Part shown: positions 27,551 to 37,057 of the stretch, piece by piece
How the letters are laid out: every line of letters begins with the position of its first letter
Position numbering within the stretch: the stretch's first letter is position 1
NCBI RefSeq assembly: GCF_000236705.1
Contig: NC_016599.1
Coordinates: 2,604,001 to 2,668,000 of the forward strand
Direction: 5' to 3'
DNA: 64,000 bases
Origin: Owenweeksia hongkongensis DSM 17368
GTDB taxonomy: Bacteria; Bacteroidota; Bacteroidia; Flavobacteriales; Schleiferiaceae
Program-made: the position numbers and the translations under genes
The notes under the pieces: model-generated
Databases searched by the model: none
What the model saw: only the letters and a program-made list of their open reading frames with translations
Told to the model about the DNA's origin: nothing

Positions 27551-27780
27551 GAAAGCCCGTCAATGGCTTTTGCCAAATTAATATCCTTATCTGTCACTTT
27601 AGAACCCGAATCATGGGTAGTGAGAGATAAGGATATTTTATTGTAAACATTATAGATTTCGGGATGGTGATTGTGCTTTTCAGCTAAAATGGCCACACGG
27701 GTGAGAAATGCAAAAGCCTCGCTAAAGTCTTTGAACTTAAAATCTTTTACTAGCTTATTGTCCTTCTCTTCCCAGTTCAT
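27547..27780 (-). CDS. Pterin-4a-carbinolamine dehydratase-like protein
   Basis: A 77-residue protein, shorter than the usual 95-110 residues but containing the active-site block [21 protein letters not shown] (residues 33-53) with the HHP motif and the following LTTHD. The family recycles 4a-hydroxytetrahydrobiopterin in aromatic amino-acid hydroxylation. The missing N-terminal strand is, as I recall, also missing in other Bacteroidota members. It follows pyk by three bases in the same operon. Confidence 0.85.
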   Translation of the reverse strand: MNWEEKDNKLVKDFKFKDFSEAFAFLTRVAILAEKHNHHPEIYNVYNKISLSLTTHDSGSKVTDKDINLAKAIDGLS

Positions 27781-27783
27781 CTC

Positions 27784-29208
27784 TTAATCTATTTGACTAA
27801 TTTTTAACATATTGGTGGTACCGCTTTCTTCAATTGGCATACTTGCAATTTTTACCACAAGGTCACCCTCATCTACCAAACCATTGTTTTTGGCAATTTG
27901 TTTAATCTCCTTAAAGGTATTGTCGGTACTTTCCATGTTATCATAAAAATACCCTCGCACTCCCCAAACTAAGCTTAGCATGTTCAAAATAGAGCGGTTG
28001 GCTGTAAATACAATGATGTTACTTTTTGGCCTGTGAGAAGAAATTTTATAGCCGGTATAACCACTAAATGACATGGTGAGAATAGAGGAGGCTCCAATCT
28101 GATCCGCAATTTTACTGGCGTTATAACAAATTGAATCTGTGATAAAACGTTCGTTGCGATAGGTTGGTGGGTTTTCAGTTTTGGTAGCTACCTGCCCACT
28201 TTCCTCTACGTGCTCTATAATCTTTGTCATGGCCTCAATTACCTTAATAGGATGTTTTCCCACAGAGGTTTCTCCACTTAGCATTACAGCATCAGCGCCA
28301 TCCAATACACTGTTGGCTACATCATTCACCTCAGCTCTTGTGGGGCTGGCATTTTCTATCATGCTCTCCATCATTTGTGTAGCGATCACTACAGGACGAG
28401 ACATTTTGTGGCACTTGTTCACAATCATCTTTTGGATAAGCGGAACACTTTGCATCGGAACTTCTACACCAAGGTCACCACGAGCTACCATAATAGCTCC
28501 AGTTTCCTCTATAATGCGATCAATCTCAACTACGGCCTCAGGCTTTTCTATTTTAGAGATAACGCGACACGGGGCGTTATTTTCGGCAATAATTTTTTTC
28601 AGTTCTATCACATCATCTGCTGAACGAACAAAAGAAAGACCAATCCACTCTACTTCATGTTCCATGGCAACTTTAAGGTCCGCCAAATCCTTATCCGTAA
28701 GGCAAGGAAGAGAGATTTTAGTGTTAGGAAGGTTTACACCTTTTTTGGACTTAAGTGGGCCGCCATGAATTACTTCGGCTTGTACTTCATCAATGCCGTT
28801 AGTGCGGATGATTTTTAAAAGAATCTTACCATCATCAACGAGTATGCGCTCACCAACTTTTACATCGCGAGGAAACTGCGAGTAGGTCATAAACACCTTT
28901 TTGGCAGTACCCATCTCGTCTACATTAGAAAAGGTAAGAATGTCGCCCTGCTTTATTACAGCTCCCTCTTCTACGTTTCCGATTCGCAACTTAGGACCTT
29001 GAAGGTCGGCAAGAATAGCTACGTTATAGTCGTGTTCAGCATTTAGCTCACGAATTTGCTTTATCATTTGCACCGCATCCTTGTGTGAGCTGTGCGAAAA
29101 GTTGATGCGAAAAACGTTTACCCCGGCCTGTATCATTTTATACATGGTCTCTTTGCTTTCGGTAGCTGGGCCAAGGGTGGCTATAATTTTTGTTTTGTTA
29201 AAAGACAT
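27784..29208 (-). CDS. pyk: Pyruvate kinase
   Basis: A 474-residue glycolytic enzyme converting phosphoenolpyruvate and ADP to pyruvate and ATP. It shows the N-terminal KIIATLGPA, RINFSHS, the active-site ISKIEKPEAV and MVARGDLGVE blocks, and the ATQMMESMI and DGADAVMLSGETSVGKHP motifs. It is in the acpP-fabF-rnc-pyk operon, so glycolysis and fatty-acid synthesis genes share transcription here, an arrangement I recognise from other Flavobacteriales. Confidence 0.97.
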   Translation of the reverse strand: MSFNKTKIIATLGPATESKETMYKMIQAGVNVFRINFSHSSHKDAVQMIKQIRELNAEHDYNVAILADLQGPKLRIGNVEEGAVIKQGDILTFSNVDEMGTAKKVFMTYSQFPRDVKVGERILVDDGKILLKIIRTNGIDEVQAEVIHGGPLKSKKGVNLPNTKISLPCLTDKDLADLKVAMEHEVEWIGLSFVRSADDVIELKKIIAENNAPCRVISKIEKPEAVVEIDRIIEETGAIMVARGDLGVEVPMQSVPLIQKMIVNKCHKMSRPVVIATQMMESMIENASPTRAEVNDVANSVLDGADAVMLSGETSVGKHPIKVIEAMTKIIEHVEESGQVATKTENPPTYRNERFITDSICYNASKIADQIGASSILTMSFSGYTGYKISSHRPKSNIIVFTANRSILNMLSLVWGVRGYFYDNMESTDNTFKEIKQIAKNNGLVDEGDLVVKIASMPIEESGTTNMLKISQID

Positions 29209-29211
29209 ATT

Positions 29212-29703
29212 TTAATACTCTAATAGTAGGTTTTTAATGTGTTTTGAGCTTTCAATGTTAACTTTTTGAAAGGTACGAACATAGCTGAGCTTCTTTAAGT
29301 TTTTATTAATAAAAGCATCAAGACTCGAAGATGACTCGCCATCATACCATAAAAAGAAATCAATCATTTTTAAATCAGATACCAAAGGTACGGCACTGGT
29401 TTCGGAACTGAGAGAATCCAATTGCAGAGTTGCAGAATGCTCTGATTGTTTGATTCTTGCCTTTCTATTTGTGGTAAGTAGCCAGGTTACTTGTTTTTCA
29501 GGGTCGTCAAATTCAAACTCGCTATAAAGAAAAGTTCCTTTTTTGGAGCTAAACTCACGGTCAGCCGGAGCGCGTTTTAGCTTTAAGCTTAAAGCTTCAT
29601 TAAGCATGTAGCAGAGGCGGTAATCGGGAAGCTCGCTTACGATTCCAAAGATGGTAGCTTCTCTAAAGTAAAAGTCTTCGTCAAGCTCAATCTTTTTAGC
29701 CAT
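29212..29703 (-). CDS. IPExxxVDY-family protein
   Basis: A 163-residue soluble protein. The start ATG at 29703 overlaps the rnc stop by eight bases and gives MAKKIELDEDFYF. Position between rnc and pyk and overall pattern match the Bacteroidota IPExxxVDY family; the naming motif is degenerate here as VSDLKMIDF (residues 108-116), followed by the usual FLWYDG. The function is unknown. The constant neighbourhood suggests a link to RNA processing or metabolism, without direct evidence. Confidence 0.75.
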   Translation of the reverse strand: MAKKIELDEDFYFREATIFGIVSELPDYRLCYMLNEALSLKLKRAPADREFSSKKGTFLYSEFEFDDPEKQVTWLLTTNRKARIKQSEHSATLQLDSLSSETSAVPLVSDLKMIDFFLWYDGESSSSLDAFINKNLKKLSYVRTFQKVNIESSKHIKNLLLEY

Positions 29704-30430
29704 TATCGTGTACAAGAATTTTTTTGTAGGCCAGTCTCGAGGCTTCTTCTTCAGCTTTCTTTTTACTGCTTCCACTGCCGGTGCTTATTAGATCACCGTC
29801 AATTTTCATGGAGATTTCATACTTGCGGTTATGGCTTTCACCGTAACAGCCGGTAATCTCAAAGGCGATTTCTTTTTTGTGTTTTTGTCCCCATTCAAGT
29901 ATTGCTCCTTTGTGGCTGGCAATTCTGTTCTCTAGAGTGCTTACATCCACATGTACGTTGATGATTCGGTCGAGCACAAAAGCTTTTGTGTCTTCAAAAC
30001 CACGATCGAGATATACAGCGCCAATCAAAGCTTCAAGGGCATCACCATAAATAGACTTTGCGTTTACCGTGCGCGAGGTTTTCTTTACTACCAGTTTGTT
30101 GAGCCCCATTTTCATACCCAGCTGGTTGAGGTGCCTGCGGCTAACAATTTTGCTGCGCATACTGGTAAGGTATCCTTCGCCACTTTCGGGGTATCTATCG
30201 TACAGAAAATCGGCTACAATAGCTCCAAGAATAGCATCCCCTAAATATTCCAGCCTTTGATTATTAAGACGTGCACCCTGGTTTTCGCGTGAAGCGGAAC
30301 TATGCCTAAAGGCTAATTTATAATGCTCCTCAGTAACGGGGTCAAAGCCCGTGATATTTTTAATTTCAAAAAAAAAGTTCCCGGTATCCTTTCGGAAACG
30401 GGAACTTAATCTTTTTAACCAGTTGATCAT
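29696..30430 (-). CDS. rnc: Ribonuclease III
   Basis: A 244-residue double-strand-specific endoribonuclease for rRNA and mRNA processing. The signature NQRLEYLGDAILG holds Glu61 and Asp65, and the second catalytic site is in IYGDALEALIGAVYLDRG. The C-terminal double-stranded RNA-binding domain spans about 170-240 (GSGSSKKKAEEEASRLAYKKIL). It lies six bases after fabF and overlaps the next gene by eight. Confidence 0.96.
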   Translation of the reverse strand: MINWLKRLSSRFRKDTGNFFFEIKNITGFDPVTEEHYKLAFRHSSASRENQGARLNNQRLEYLGDAILGAIVADFLYDRYPESGEGYLTSMRSKIVSRRHLNQLGMKMGLNKLVVKKTSRTVNAKSIYGDALEALIGAVYLDRGFEDTKAFVLDRIINVHVDVSTLENRIASHKGAILEWGQKHKKEIAFEITGCYGESHNRKYEISMKIDGDLISTGSGSSKKKAEEEASRLAYKKILVHDNG

Positions 30431-30436
30431 GAAGTA

Positions 30437-31690
30437 CTAGATGTGCTTCTTTACGATAACTGATGCGTTGTGTCCACCAAAACCAAAGGTGTTGCTTAGA
30501 GCAACATTTACCTCACGTTCCTGTGCTTTTCCGAAAGTCAAATTGAGTTTCGAATCAATGTTAGGATCGTCAGTAACGTGATTGATAGTAGGAGGAACAA
30601 TATTTTCTTTGACAGCCATTATACAAGCAATTGCCTCTAGAGCACCTGCTGCACCAAGTAAATGACCAGTCATAGATTTTGTAGAACTTATATTGAGATC
30701 ATAGGCATCATCACCAAAAATGGCTTTAATGGCTTTTAGTTCTGCAACATCACCAAGAGGGGTAGAAGTGCCGTGTACGTTAATGTACCCAATTTCCTGA
30801 GCTTTGATACCGGCATCTTTTAGTGCATTCTCCATTACCGCTTTAGCGCCCAACCCTTCGGGGTGAGGAGCGGTGATATGGTGAGCATCAGCAGAAAGGC
30901 CTGCGCCAATTACTTCAGCCAAAATGTTTGCACCTCTTTTCTTAGCGCTTTCGTATTCTTCTAAAATTATACATGCACCGCCCTCGCCCAGTACAAAGCC
31001 ATCTCTATCCTTATCAAAAGGACGGCTGGCCGTTTCGGGGCTATCGTTGCGTGTACTCAAGGCATGCATGGCATTAAAGCCACCCATCCCTGCCTCTGTA
31101 ATCGCAGCCTCGCTACCTCCGGTTACGCAAGCATCCATCATCCCTAAACGAATGTAGTTGAAAGCGTCAATCATAGCATTGGTAGATGATGCACAGGCCG
31201 AAACTGTAGTAAAGTTTGGTCCGCGCAAACCATATTTTATAGAAATATGACCACCAGCGATATCCGCAATCATCTTAGGGATAAAGAAAGGATTAAATCG
31301 AGGAGTGCCGTCACCCTTTCCGAAGGCGATACTTTCTTGCTGAAATGTATCTAACCCTCCAATTCCAGAACCCCAGATCACACCTACACGATCAGGATCA
31401 AAACTTGGATGCTCAATAAGGCCACTATTTTTTAGCGCCTCATCAGCCACTGCAATTGCAAAGTGAGAGAAACGATCCATTTTACGGGCTTCTTTTCTAT
31501 CAAAATACTCAGCAGCGTCAAAGTTTTTTACCTCGCAGGCAAATTGGGTTTTGAATTTGGAAGCATCGAAAAGGGTAATAGGAGCCGCCCCGCTTTTACC
31601 ATTTAGCATATTCTGCCAAGTTTCCTCAGCAGTGTTGCCAATTGGCGAAATGGCTCCTACACCCGTTACTACAACCCTTTTCAATTCCAT
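30437..31690 (-). CDS. fabF: Beta-ketoacyl-ACP synthase II
   Basis: A 417-residue condensing enzyme that extends fatty acids by reacting acyl chains with malonyl-ACP. The catalytic triad is Cys166 (VSACASSTNA), His306 (VHGTSTPLGD) and His343 (TGHLLGAAGA). It follows acpP by 17 bases, so carrier and synthase are made together. Confidence 0.97.
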   Translation of the reverse strand: MELKRVVVTGVGAISPIGNTAEETWQNMLNGKSGAAPITLFDASKFKTQFACEVKNFDAAEYFDRKEARKMDRFSHFAIAVADEALKNSGLIEHPSFDPDRVGVIWGSGIGGLDTFQQESIAFGKGDGTPRFNPFFIPKMIADIAGGHISIKYGLRGPNFTTVSACASSTNAMIDAFNYIRLGMMDACVTGGSEAAITEAGMGGFNAMHALSTRNDSPETASRPFDKDRDGFVLGEGGACIILEEYESAKKRGANILAEVIGAGLSADAHHITAPHPEGLGAKAVMENALKDAGIKAQEIGYINVHGTSTPLGDVAELKAIKAIFGDDAYDLNISSTKSMTGHLLGAAGALEAIACIMAVKENIVPPTINHVTDDPNIDSKLNLTFGKAQEREVNVALSNTFGFGGHNASVIVKKHI

Positions 31691-31707
31691 CTAATTGAAT
31701 TAGAATT

Positions 31708-31944
31708 TTATTTTTTGGCTTCTTCGATGTACGATACTGCTTGTCCTACAGTAGCGATGTTTTCAGCCTGATCGTCTGGAATTTGAATGTCGAATTCTTT
31801 TTCGAATTCCATGATAAGCTCAACTGTATCCAATGAGTCCGCACCTAGATCGTTAGTGAAACTTGCTTCGGTGGTTACTTCATTTTCGTCTACACCCAGT
31901 TTATCAACGATTATTGCTTTTACTTTTGAAGCGATTTCTGACAT
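31708..31944 (-). CDS. acpP: Acyl carrier protein
   Basis: A 78-residue acidic carrier protein. The phosphopantetheine attachment site is Ser37 in [18 protein letters not shown]. The start at 31944 gives the standard N terminus [18 protein letters not shown]; a start 17 codons further up is in frame but unlike other members. First gene of the acpP-fabF-rnc-IPExxxVDY-pyk-dehydratase operon, divergent from purN. Confidence 0.97.
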   Translation of the reverse strand: MSEIASKVKAIIVDKLGVDENEVTTEASFTNDLGADSLDTVELIMEFEKEFDIQIPDDQAENIATVGQAVSYIEEAKK

Positions 31945-32071
31945 GGTCGATTTTGTTTTGTAATTATTAGGCTGCAAAGAAAGTAAATTTATCAAAAATG
32001 AAACAATAACTTACTTTAGCCGTCTGACATTACAAGGATTAATAAAAAACCAGAATTGAACTTTTGTTAAA

Positions 32072-32641
32072 ATGAAGAGAATTGCAGTGTTTGCCTCGGG
32101 CAACGGCACTAATACTGAGGGTATTGTAAATTATTTTGAAGACAGCGACTTGGCTCGAGTATTCGTTGTTTTTTGCAATCGCAAGAATGCAGGTGTAGTA
32201 GATCGTGCTCGATTATTGGGTGTTCGTTGCATTGTTTTTAGCAAAGAAGGACTTCAAAATGGCGAAGTTTTGGCAAAACTCAAGGAATACAAAATCGACA
32301 TGATTGTTTTGGCAGGTTTCCTTCTCAAAGTTCCTTCTGACATCATCCAACAATTTCCTGATAGGATAATAAACCTACACCCAGCACTGCTGCCTGACTA
32401 TGGTGGTGACGGAATGTACGGGATGCATGTGCACGAAGCGGTGGTAGAAAATGAAGAAGAAGAAACCGGAATCACCATTCATTATGTAAATGATGATTAT
32501 GATGAAGGAGAAATCATTTTTCAGGAAACTGTGGAGGTAGACTATGAGGACACTCCAGAAGACGTTCAATATAAAGTACAACAGCTAGAGCATAAGCATT
32601 ACCCTGAGGTAATAGAATATGTGATAAAGGATTTGGATTGA
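32072..32641 (+). CDS. purN: Phosphoribosylglycinamide formyltransferase
   Basis: A 189-residue enzyme of purine synthesis using 10-formyltetrahydrofolate. Motifs: FASGNGTNTEGI for phosphate binding, catalytic Asn101 and His103 in INLHPALLPDYGG, and Asp144 in NDDYDEGEIIFQ. The stop codon overlaps the TTG start of rnhA (TTGA), implying coupled translation. Confidence 0.95.
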   Translation: MKRIAVFASGNGTNTEGIVNYFEDSDLARVFVVFCNRKNAGVVDRARLLGVRCIVFSKEGLQNGEVLAKLKEYKIDMIVLAGFLLKVPSDIIQQFPDRIINLHPALLPDYGGDGMYGMHVHEAVVENEEEETGITIHYVNDDYDEGEIIFQETVEVDYEDTPEDVQYKVQQLEHKHYPEVIEYVIKDLD

Positions 32642-33093
32642 GAGTAAACATCTATACTGATGGAGGTGCTAGCGGAAACCCAGGGCCGGGTGGTTTTGGG
32701 GTGGTAATGGAAACCGCTAAAAAGCGTAAAGAAATCTCCGAAGGCTTCAGAAATACAACAAATAATAGAATGGAGCTGCTGGCCACAATTGTGGCTATGC
32801 AGGCTCTAAAGCGTGCTGATATTGAAGTGCATATTTACTCAGATAGTAAATATGTAGTGGATGCTGTAAACAAAGGTTGGCTTTTTAATTGGGAAAAGAA
32901 GGGTTTTAAAGACAAGAAGAACCCTGATTTATGGCAAAAGTTTTTGGTGCAATACCGAAAATTTAAACCTACCCTCCATTGGATAAAGGGACATAATAAT
33001 CATCCGCAAAATGAGCGCTGTGATTTTTTGGCTGTAAATGCCTACAAAGAAGGCGTGCTGCAGGTGGATGAAGGGTTTGAGAATAGTTTGTAG
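32638..33093 (+). CDS. rnhA: Ribonuclease HI
   Basis: A 151-residue nuclease that degrades RNA in RNA-DNA hybrids. The DEDD active site is complete: Asp8 (YTDGGASGNPGPGGFG), Glu46 (NNRMELLA), Asp69 (YSDSKYV) and Asp129 (ERCDFLA). The start is a TTG at 32638 overlapping the purN stop; no ATG precedes the first catalytic residue, so the non-ATG start is required. A bidirectional hairpin follows. Confidence 0.95.
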   Translation: MRVNIYTDGGASGNPGPGGFGVVMETAKKRKEISEGFRNTTNNRMELLATIVAMQALKRADIEVHIYSDSKYVVDAVNKGWLFNWEKKGFKDKKNPDLWQKFLVQYRKFKPTLHWIKGHNNHPQNERCDFLAVNAYKEGVLQVDEGFENSL

Positions 33094-33094
33094 C

Positions 33095-33146
33095 TTTTAG
33101 TCCACAGTCCAAAGATGTCTTCTGACTACGGACTTCGGTCTAAAAA
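33095..33146. terminator. Bidirectional hairpin between rnhA and the M23 peptidase gene
   Basis: TTTTAGTCC...AGTCC pairs with GGACT...GGTCTAAAA across about 20 bases, giving an A-rich 5' flank and a T/A-rich 3' flank. It can terminate rnhA on the plus strand; its right arm overlaps the stop codon of the minus-strand gene. Confidence 0.5.
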
Positions 33147-34003
33147 GAAATATAATCTTCCGGATTTACTGGGTGACCATCATACCAAAGCTCAAAATGT
33201 AAGTGTGGACCGGTAGTTAGTTCACCTGAATTACCAATAATGGCAATAGGTTCGCCAGCATTTACATTTTCGCCCTGTTGCTTTAGCAAGGATGAGTTGT
33301 GCTTATAAGCCGATATAAAATTACCCCGATGCTGAATTATTAGGGTGTAACCCGTTTCGGAAGTCCACTCTGAGAAAATAACAATACCCTCTTGGCAGGC
33401 TTTTACTACCTCATTCTTTTTAGCCACAATGTCCACCCCCAAGTGATTTTCCTTTGGATTAAAATCATTGGTAACAAGCCCTTTTACCGGGGTGAAAAAA
33501 GAAATATTCTTTAGTGCCACTTCTCCTCTGTTTCCAGAGTTGATGTTAAACTGCTCTTCTTCCTCTACCATGAGTCTAAGCAAGCTATCTTCTTTGCTTA
33601 TAGACTTATTTATTTCAGCCTGTACTATGCTGTCGCTCATAGCTGTGTCTGCAAAGTTGATGGTGGGTTTTCCTTCTACAATGTTTTTAATGTTCAATAG
33701 GTAGCGCTGATTATAGGTAAGCTGTCGCTCCAATGAATCCGTGGTTAGCGAAAGCTCAAAAGCCTTTCTGCGCAAAGCAGTGCTTGAATACCCTGGAATG
33801 TATTCCCGCAAAGGGGTAAAAGAAATAAGCAATGTGGTGGCCGTAATCAAAAAGATAAATAGAAAACCTGCGAGCACAAACACATTGAGGCGGCTTAGCT
33901 TTAGCGAAAGCTTCTCTTCAAAAGTATCGTCATTAAGAATTACCAAGCGGTACTTATTGCGAAGCTTCTTGCTAATCTTTCTTTGGTTTTTCTCTTTTGC
34001 CAT
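33140..34003 (-). CDS. M23-family peptidoglycan metalloendopeptidase
   Basis: A 287-residue membrane-anchored cell-wall hydrolase. The ATG at 34003 gives a basic cytoplasmic tail, one membrane helix (about 44-66), a coiled-coil segment and a C-terminal LytM domain. Zinc ligands appear as the HLGVD motif and the HLHFELWYDG motif. Such proteins cleave peptide cross-links or act as division-factor regulators. Upstream, 34004-34230 separates it from the divergent type IX cargo gene and shows no gene, only T-rich repeats of ATTT/GATT. Confidence 0.9.
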   Translation of the reverse strand: MAKEKNQRKISKKLRNKYRLVILNDDTFEEKLSLKLSRLNVFVLAGFLFIFLITATTLLISFTPLREYIPGYSSTALRRKAFELSLTTDSLERQLTYNQRYLLNIKNIVEGKPTINFADTAMSDSIVQAEINKSISKEDSLLRLMVEEEEQFNINSGNRGEVALKNISFFTPVKGLVTNDFNPKENHLGVDIVAKKNEVVKACQEGIVIFSEWTSETGYTLIIQHRGNFISAYKHNSSLLKQQGENVNAGEPIAIIGNSGELTTGPHLHFELWYDGHPVNPEDYISF

Positions 34004-34230
34004 AAAGCGCAAATATCGCAAACCTTGCGAAAAAGGGGAAGCAGGGGGTGAAAAGTTAAACGTTAAAAGGACTATTTGCGATTTTTGATTTCGGATTTAC
34101 GATTGATTAGAAAAGAGATTTTTGATTTTGGGCTAAGAGTTTAAACGTTTTGAGCTTTGTTTAGGGTTTAGATTTTCGGGTTTATTATTTCTACTTATTT
34201 TAACCCACGCTAACAGCTTAAAAACTAACA

Positions 34231-36075
34231 ATGAAAAAATTTCTCCTCCTCACACTGGCTATCTCATGCCAGTTATTATTTGCTCAAAATATTATTTATG
34301 TAAACCATGCCGCCACTGGTGCTAATGATGGTAGCTCATGGGCCAACGCTTATGCTGACCTGCAAGATGCCTTGGAGGCTGCTCAGGCCGGAGACGATAT
34401 TTGGGTGGCTCAGGGTACCTATTACCCTTCTAAGGATATAAACTATGATGCCAATGTAGATACCAAACAAATGAGTTTTGCTATGATAGATAGCGTGGGT
34501 ATTTATGGTGGCTTTGCGGGCACCGAAACTATTAGGCAACAAAGAGATTGGCGATTAAACCTCACCAAACTTTCGGGTGACCTAGGGGTGATAGGTGATA
34601 AAACGGATAATAGCCGACATGTAATTTATAACGATTGGGCGTTGAGTAATCAATCTGTTTTAGACGGCTTTACAATTAGGGATGGGTATGCGATGACGGT
34701 AGTAGTCAGCACAGATGATAGGCTAGGAGGTGGTATTTTGAATACAGATTATAGTATAAGTGCCATTTTTAGAAACCTTAAAATTACCAGATGCTCTGCA
34801 TATAATGGAGGTGGAGCAATATTTACTGTGGAGGATAATAGAAGCACATTTTATAATTGCCAAATCATTAATAATTATGGCGCGTTTGTAGGCGGTGCTG
34901 GAATTGTGTGCGTTGGTGATGATACGTTTATTAACTGTGTAATTGGGTCTAATACTGTGAATTCAAATAGTCCTGTTACCGGAGCTGATTTAGCAGACGT
35001 TTTAGTCAATTATGGAACTGTTCGATTTATAGGGTGCACTTTTGCCAATTGCTCTAGCAACCGTGCGATTGCGAGTGCAAACAAGGCAGTCGTTTTTCTT
35101 GTTAATTCAATTATTTCAGATTCTATATTGATTAGGGAGGAAGCTTTTCCATCAAATATTTCTAGCGTGTATGTTTCAAACTCGTTAGTACGTTATTCAG
35201 GAGGAAGTTCTAATTGGGCACATGACGCCACCGATTTAGGTGGAAATATTGACACCAACGCCTATTTCGTTGGGGCAGGGAGTTTTGCTGTACAATCCAT
35301 TTCACCAGCTATCAATGCAGGTCTCAATGATTCCATTCCCATGGATATTCATGATTTGGATGATGACGGTATAACCAATGAGTTATTGCCATTGGATGTG
35401 AACGGCACAATGCGCATAGCAGATGGTCAAGTAGATTTGGGCGCTTACGAATACATTCCTGCCTGGGCGGACACTACCTTTCAAACAATCTGTAATGGAG
35501 ACTCTATAATTTTTGACAGCAGCTATTATGCTGAGGGTGGAGTTTACAAACAAAGCTATGCTCCGGATTCGGCCAAATATTTTTCTTTAAGCATTGACAC
35601 ACCAAATACTGATGTTCAAGCTTGGTTTGGCGGAATATTGGAGGCTAAGGCGGATTCCGTTTCATATCGGTGGGTAGATTGCAATGATTCCACAATAAAC
35701 TTTGGGGTTACTGATAAAATATTCTACCCATCACAACCTGGAAGCTACGCGGTGATTATCATTACTCCCAACGGATGTGTGGATACCTCGGCTTGCTTTC
35801 AGGTGAGTAATATTAGCTTGCCTGAAAATGCCCTTGATAAAGAAATATCGATTTATCCGAATCCTAGTAAAGATGTGCTTCATGTAGTTCTTCCCAAAAA
35901 AATGGTGAGCAAAAACACAGGGCTAAACGTGCTTGATGTAAATGGCAAAATCATTTTGCAAAAGCAGTTGGACACCTCACGGGATAGGGAAATAACGCTT
36001 GATGTGAAGCACTTTTCTAAAGGCATTTACTTTTTGAAAATTGAGGATAGAGTGCTGAGGTTTGTGAAGCAGTGA
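34231..36075 (+). CDS. Secreted beta-helix protein with type IX sorting domain
   Basis: A 614-residue exported protein. A signal peptide ends near LLFAQ (residue 19). Residues about 25-400 look like a right-handed parallel beta-helix of the choice-of-anchor Q/polymorphic outer membrane type (GSSWANAYADLQDALEAA, GGGILNTD). The C-terminal 80 residues (ISIYPNPSKDVLHV... to FVKQ) are a type A sorting domain read by the type IX secretion system. No catalytic residues are recognisable; an adhesin or polysaccharide-binding role is inferred. Confidence 0.85.
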   Translation: MKKFLLLTLAISCQLLFAQNIIYVNHAATGANDGSSWANAYADLQDALEAAQAGDDIWVAQGTYYPSKDINYDANVDTKQMSFAMIDSVGIYGGFAGTETIRQQRDWRLNLTKLSGDLGVIGDKTDNSRHVIYNDWALSNQSVLDGFTIRDGYAMTVVVSTDDRLGGGILNTDYSISAIFRNLKITRCSAYNGGGAIFTVEDNRSTFYNCQIINNYGAFVGGAGIVCVGDDTFINCVIGSNTVNSNSPVTGADLADVLVNYGTVRFIGCTFANCSSNRAIASANKAVVFLVNSIISDSILIREEAFPSNISSVYVSNSLVRYSGGSSNWAHDATDLGGNIDTNAYFVGAGSFAVQSISPAINAGLNDSIPMDIHDLDDDGITNELLPLDVNGTMRIADGQVDLGAYEYIPAWADTTFQTICNGDSIIFDSSYYAEGGVYKQSYAPDSAKYFSLSIDTPNTDVQAWFGGILEAKADSVSYRWVDCNDSTINFGVTDKIFYPSQPGSYAVIIITPNGCVDTSACFQVSNISLPENALDKEISIYPNPSKDVLHVVLPKKMVSKNTGLNVLDVNGKIILQKQLDTSRDREITLDVKHFSKGIYFLKIEDRVLRFVKQ

Positions 36076-36259
36076 TTTAGGATTGTGGTTCACGATTTTT
36101 GCTTTACGATTGACAAATGCTTGAAGGCACGGTTTAGTACTGGAACTGTTCAGCCATTTTATATTTTGTTTCGAGTTTAGTATTTCGGCTTTGTTCTAAC
36201 GAAGCAATCATTTTCAGCTGATCTTTGTTACTTAGGCTATTCAGCAAAGATTAATCTCC

Positions 36260-36994
36260 ATGATTTTCCGCATTTTTCTGTTTGTTATTTCCTTCTTGCC
36301 ATTACTTGGAGTAGCTCAGGGTGTGGGTCACAGAAAGCGTGTTTATCTTATTCCCGGTCAAGGTTCTGATTATCGAATTTTTAAGAATCTAAAACTAGAC
36401 TCTATAAAATATGAAATGTGCTATGTAAACTGGGAAATTCCTGAAGAGGGTGAAACTATGAGTGGGTTTGCACGTCAACTGGCCGCCCAAATTGATACAT
36501 CAAAATCATTTTACCTAGTTGGTGTTTCCCTTGGAGGGATGATAGCTGTGGAGATGAGTAAGTTTTTAAATCCAGAAAAAGTAATTCTTGTGTCGAGTGC
36601 AAAATGCAGAGATGAGTTACCCCTTCAATATCGCTTTCAAAAATCGATTCCTGTTTATAAGGCGGTTCCTTCGGCTTGGGTTAAGCAATTATCATTTGTA
36701 GCACAACCTATTTTTGAGCCAGATAGAAGGTTAGAAAAAGAAACCTGCAATGCCATGCTGGATTCTAAATCTCCAGTGTTTTTGAAGCGAACGATCAACA
36801 TGATTACAAATTGGAGTCAGCCAGATTGTCTTCCCGACAATGTTTTTCACATTCATGGAGATAATGACCACACCATTCCTATAAATAATGTGAATTGTGA
36901 TGTGGTGATTAAAAATGGCTCGCATATGATGATGCTTACACAAACGAGGGCAGTACAAGTGGGCATCGAAATGATACTTGAGGGAACCGATTAA
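36260..36994 (+). CDS. Exported alpha/beta hydrolase
   Basis: A 244-residue protein with a signal peptide (cleavage near GVAQG, residues 17-21). The nucleophile is Ser90 in GVSLGG. An acid in HGDNDHTIP and the histidine of NGSHMMML complete a plausible triad. An oxyanion-loop motif IPGQGSDYRIF is at about 31-41. Substrate unknown. The 184 bases upstream have no gene and no obvious terminator. Confidence 0.8.
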   Translation: MIFRIFLFVISFLPLLGVAQGVGHRKRVYLIPGQGSDYRIFKNLKLDSIKYEMCYVNWEIPEEGETMSGFARQLAAQIDTSKSFYLVGVSLGGMIAVEMSKFLNPEKVILVSSAKCRDELPLQYRFQKSIPVYKAVPSAWVKQLSFVAQPIFEPDRRLEKETCNAMLDSKSPVFLKRTINMITNWSQPDCLPDNVFHIHGDNDHTIPINNVNCDVVIKNGSHMMMLTQTRAVQVGIEMILEGTD

Positions 36995-37057
36995 GGGCTA
37001 AAGGCTTTGTGAGTTTTTTTCAAACATTAAAGAAAGCTACCGGTTTAAAAAACCGAT

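Noticed and set aside
27547-27780. Truncated pseudogene of pterin dehydratase
   Set aside because: The active-site block is intact, the start is well placed after pyk, and short versions are, as I recall, usual in this phylum.
28181-28768. 195-codon plus-strand frame inside pyk
   Set aside because: It lies antisense to highly conserved pyruvate kinase codons, with no domain and no promoter.
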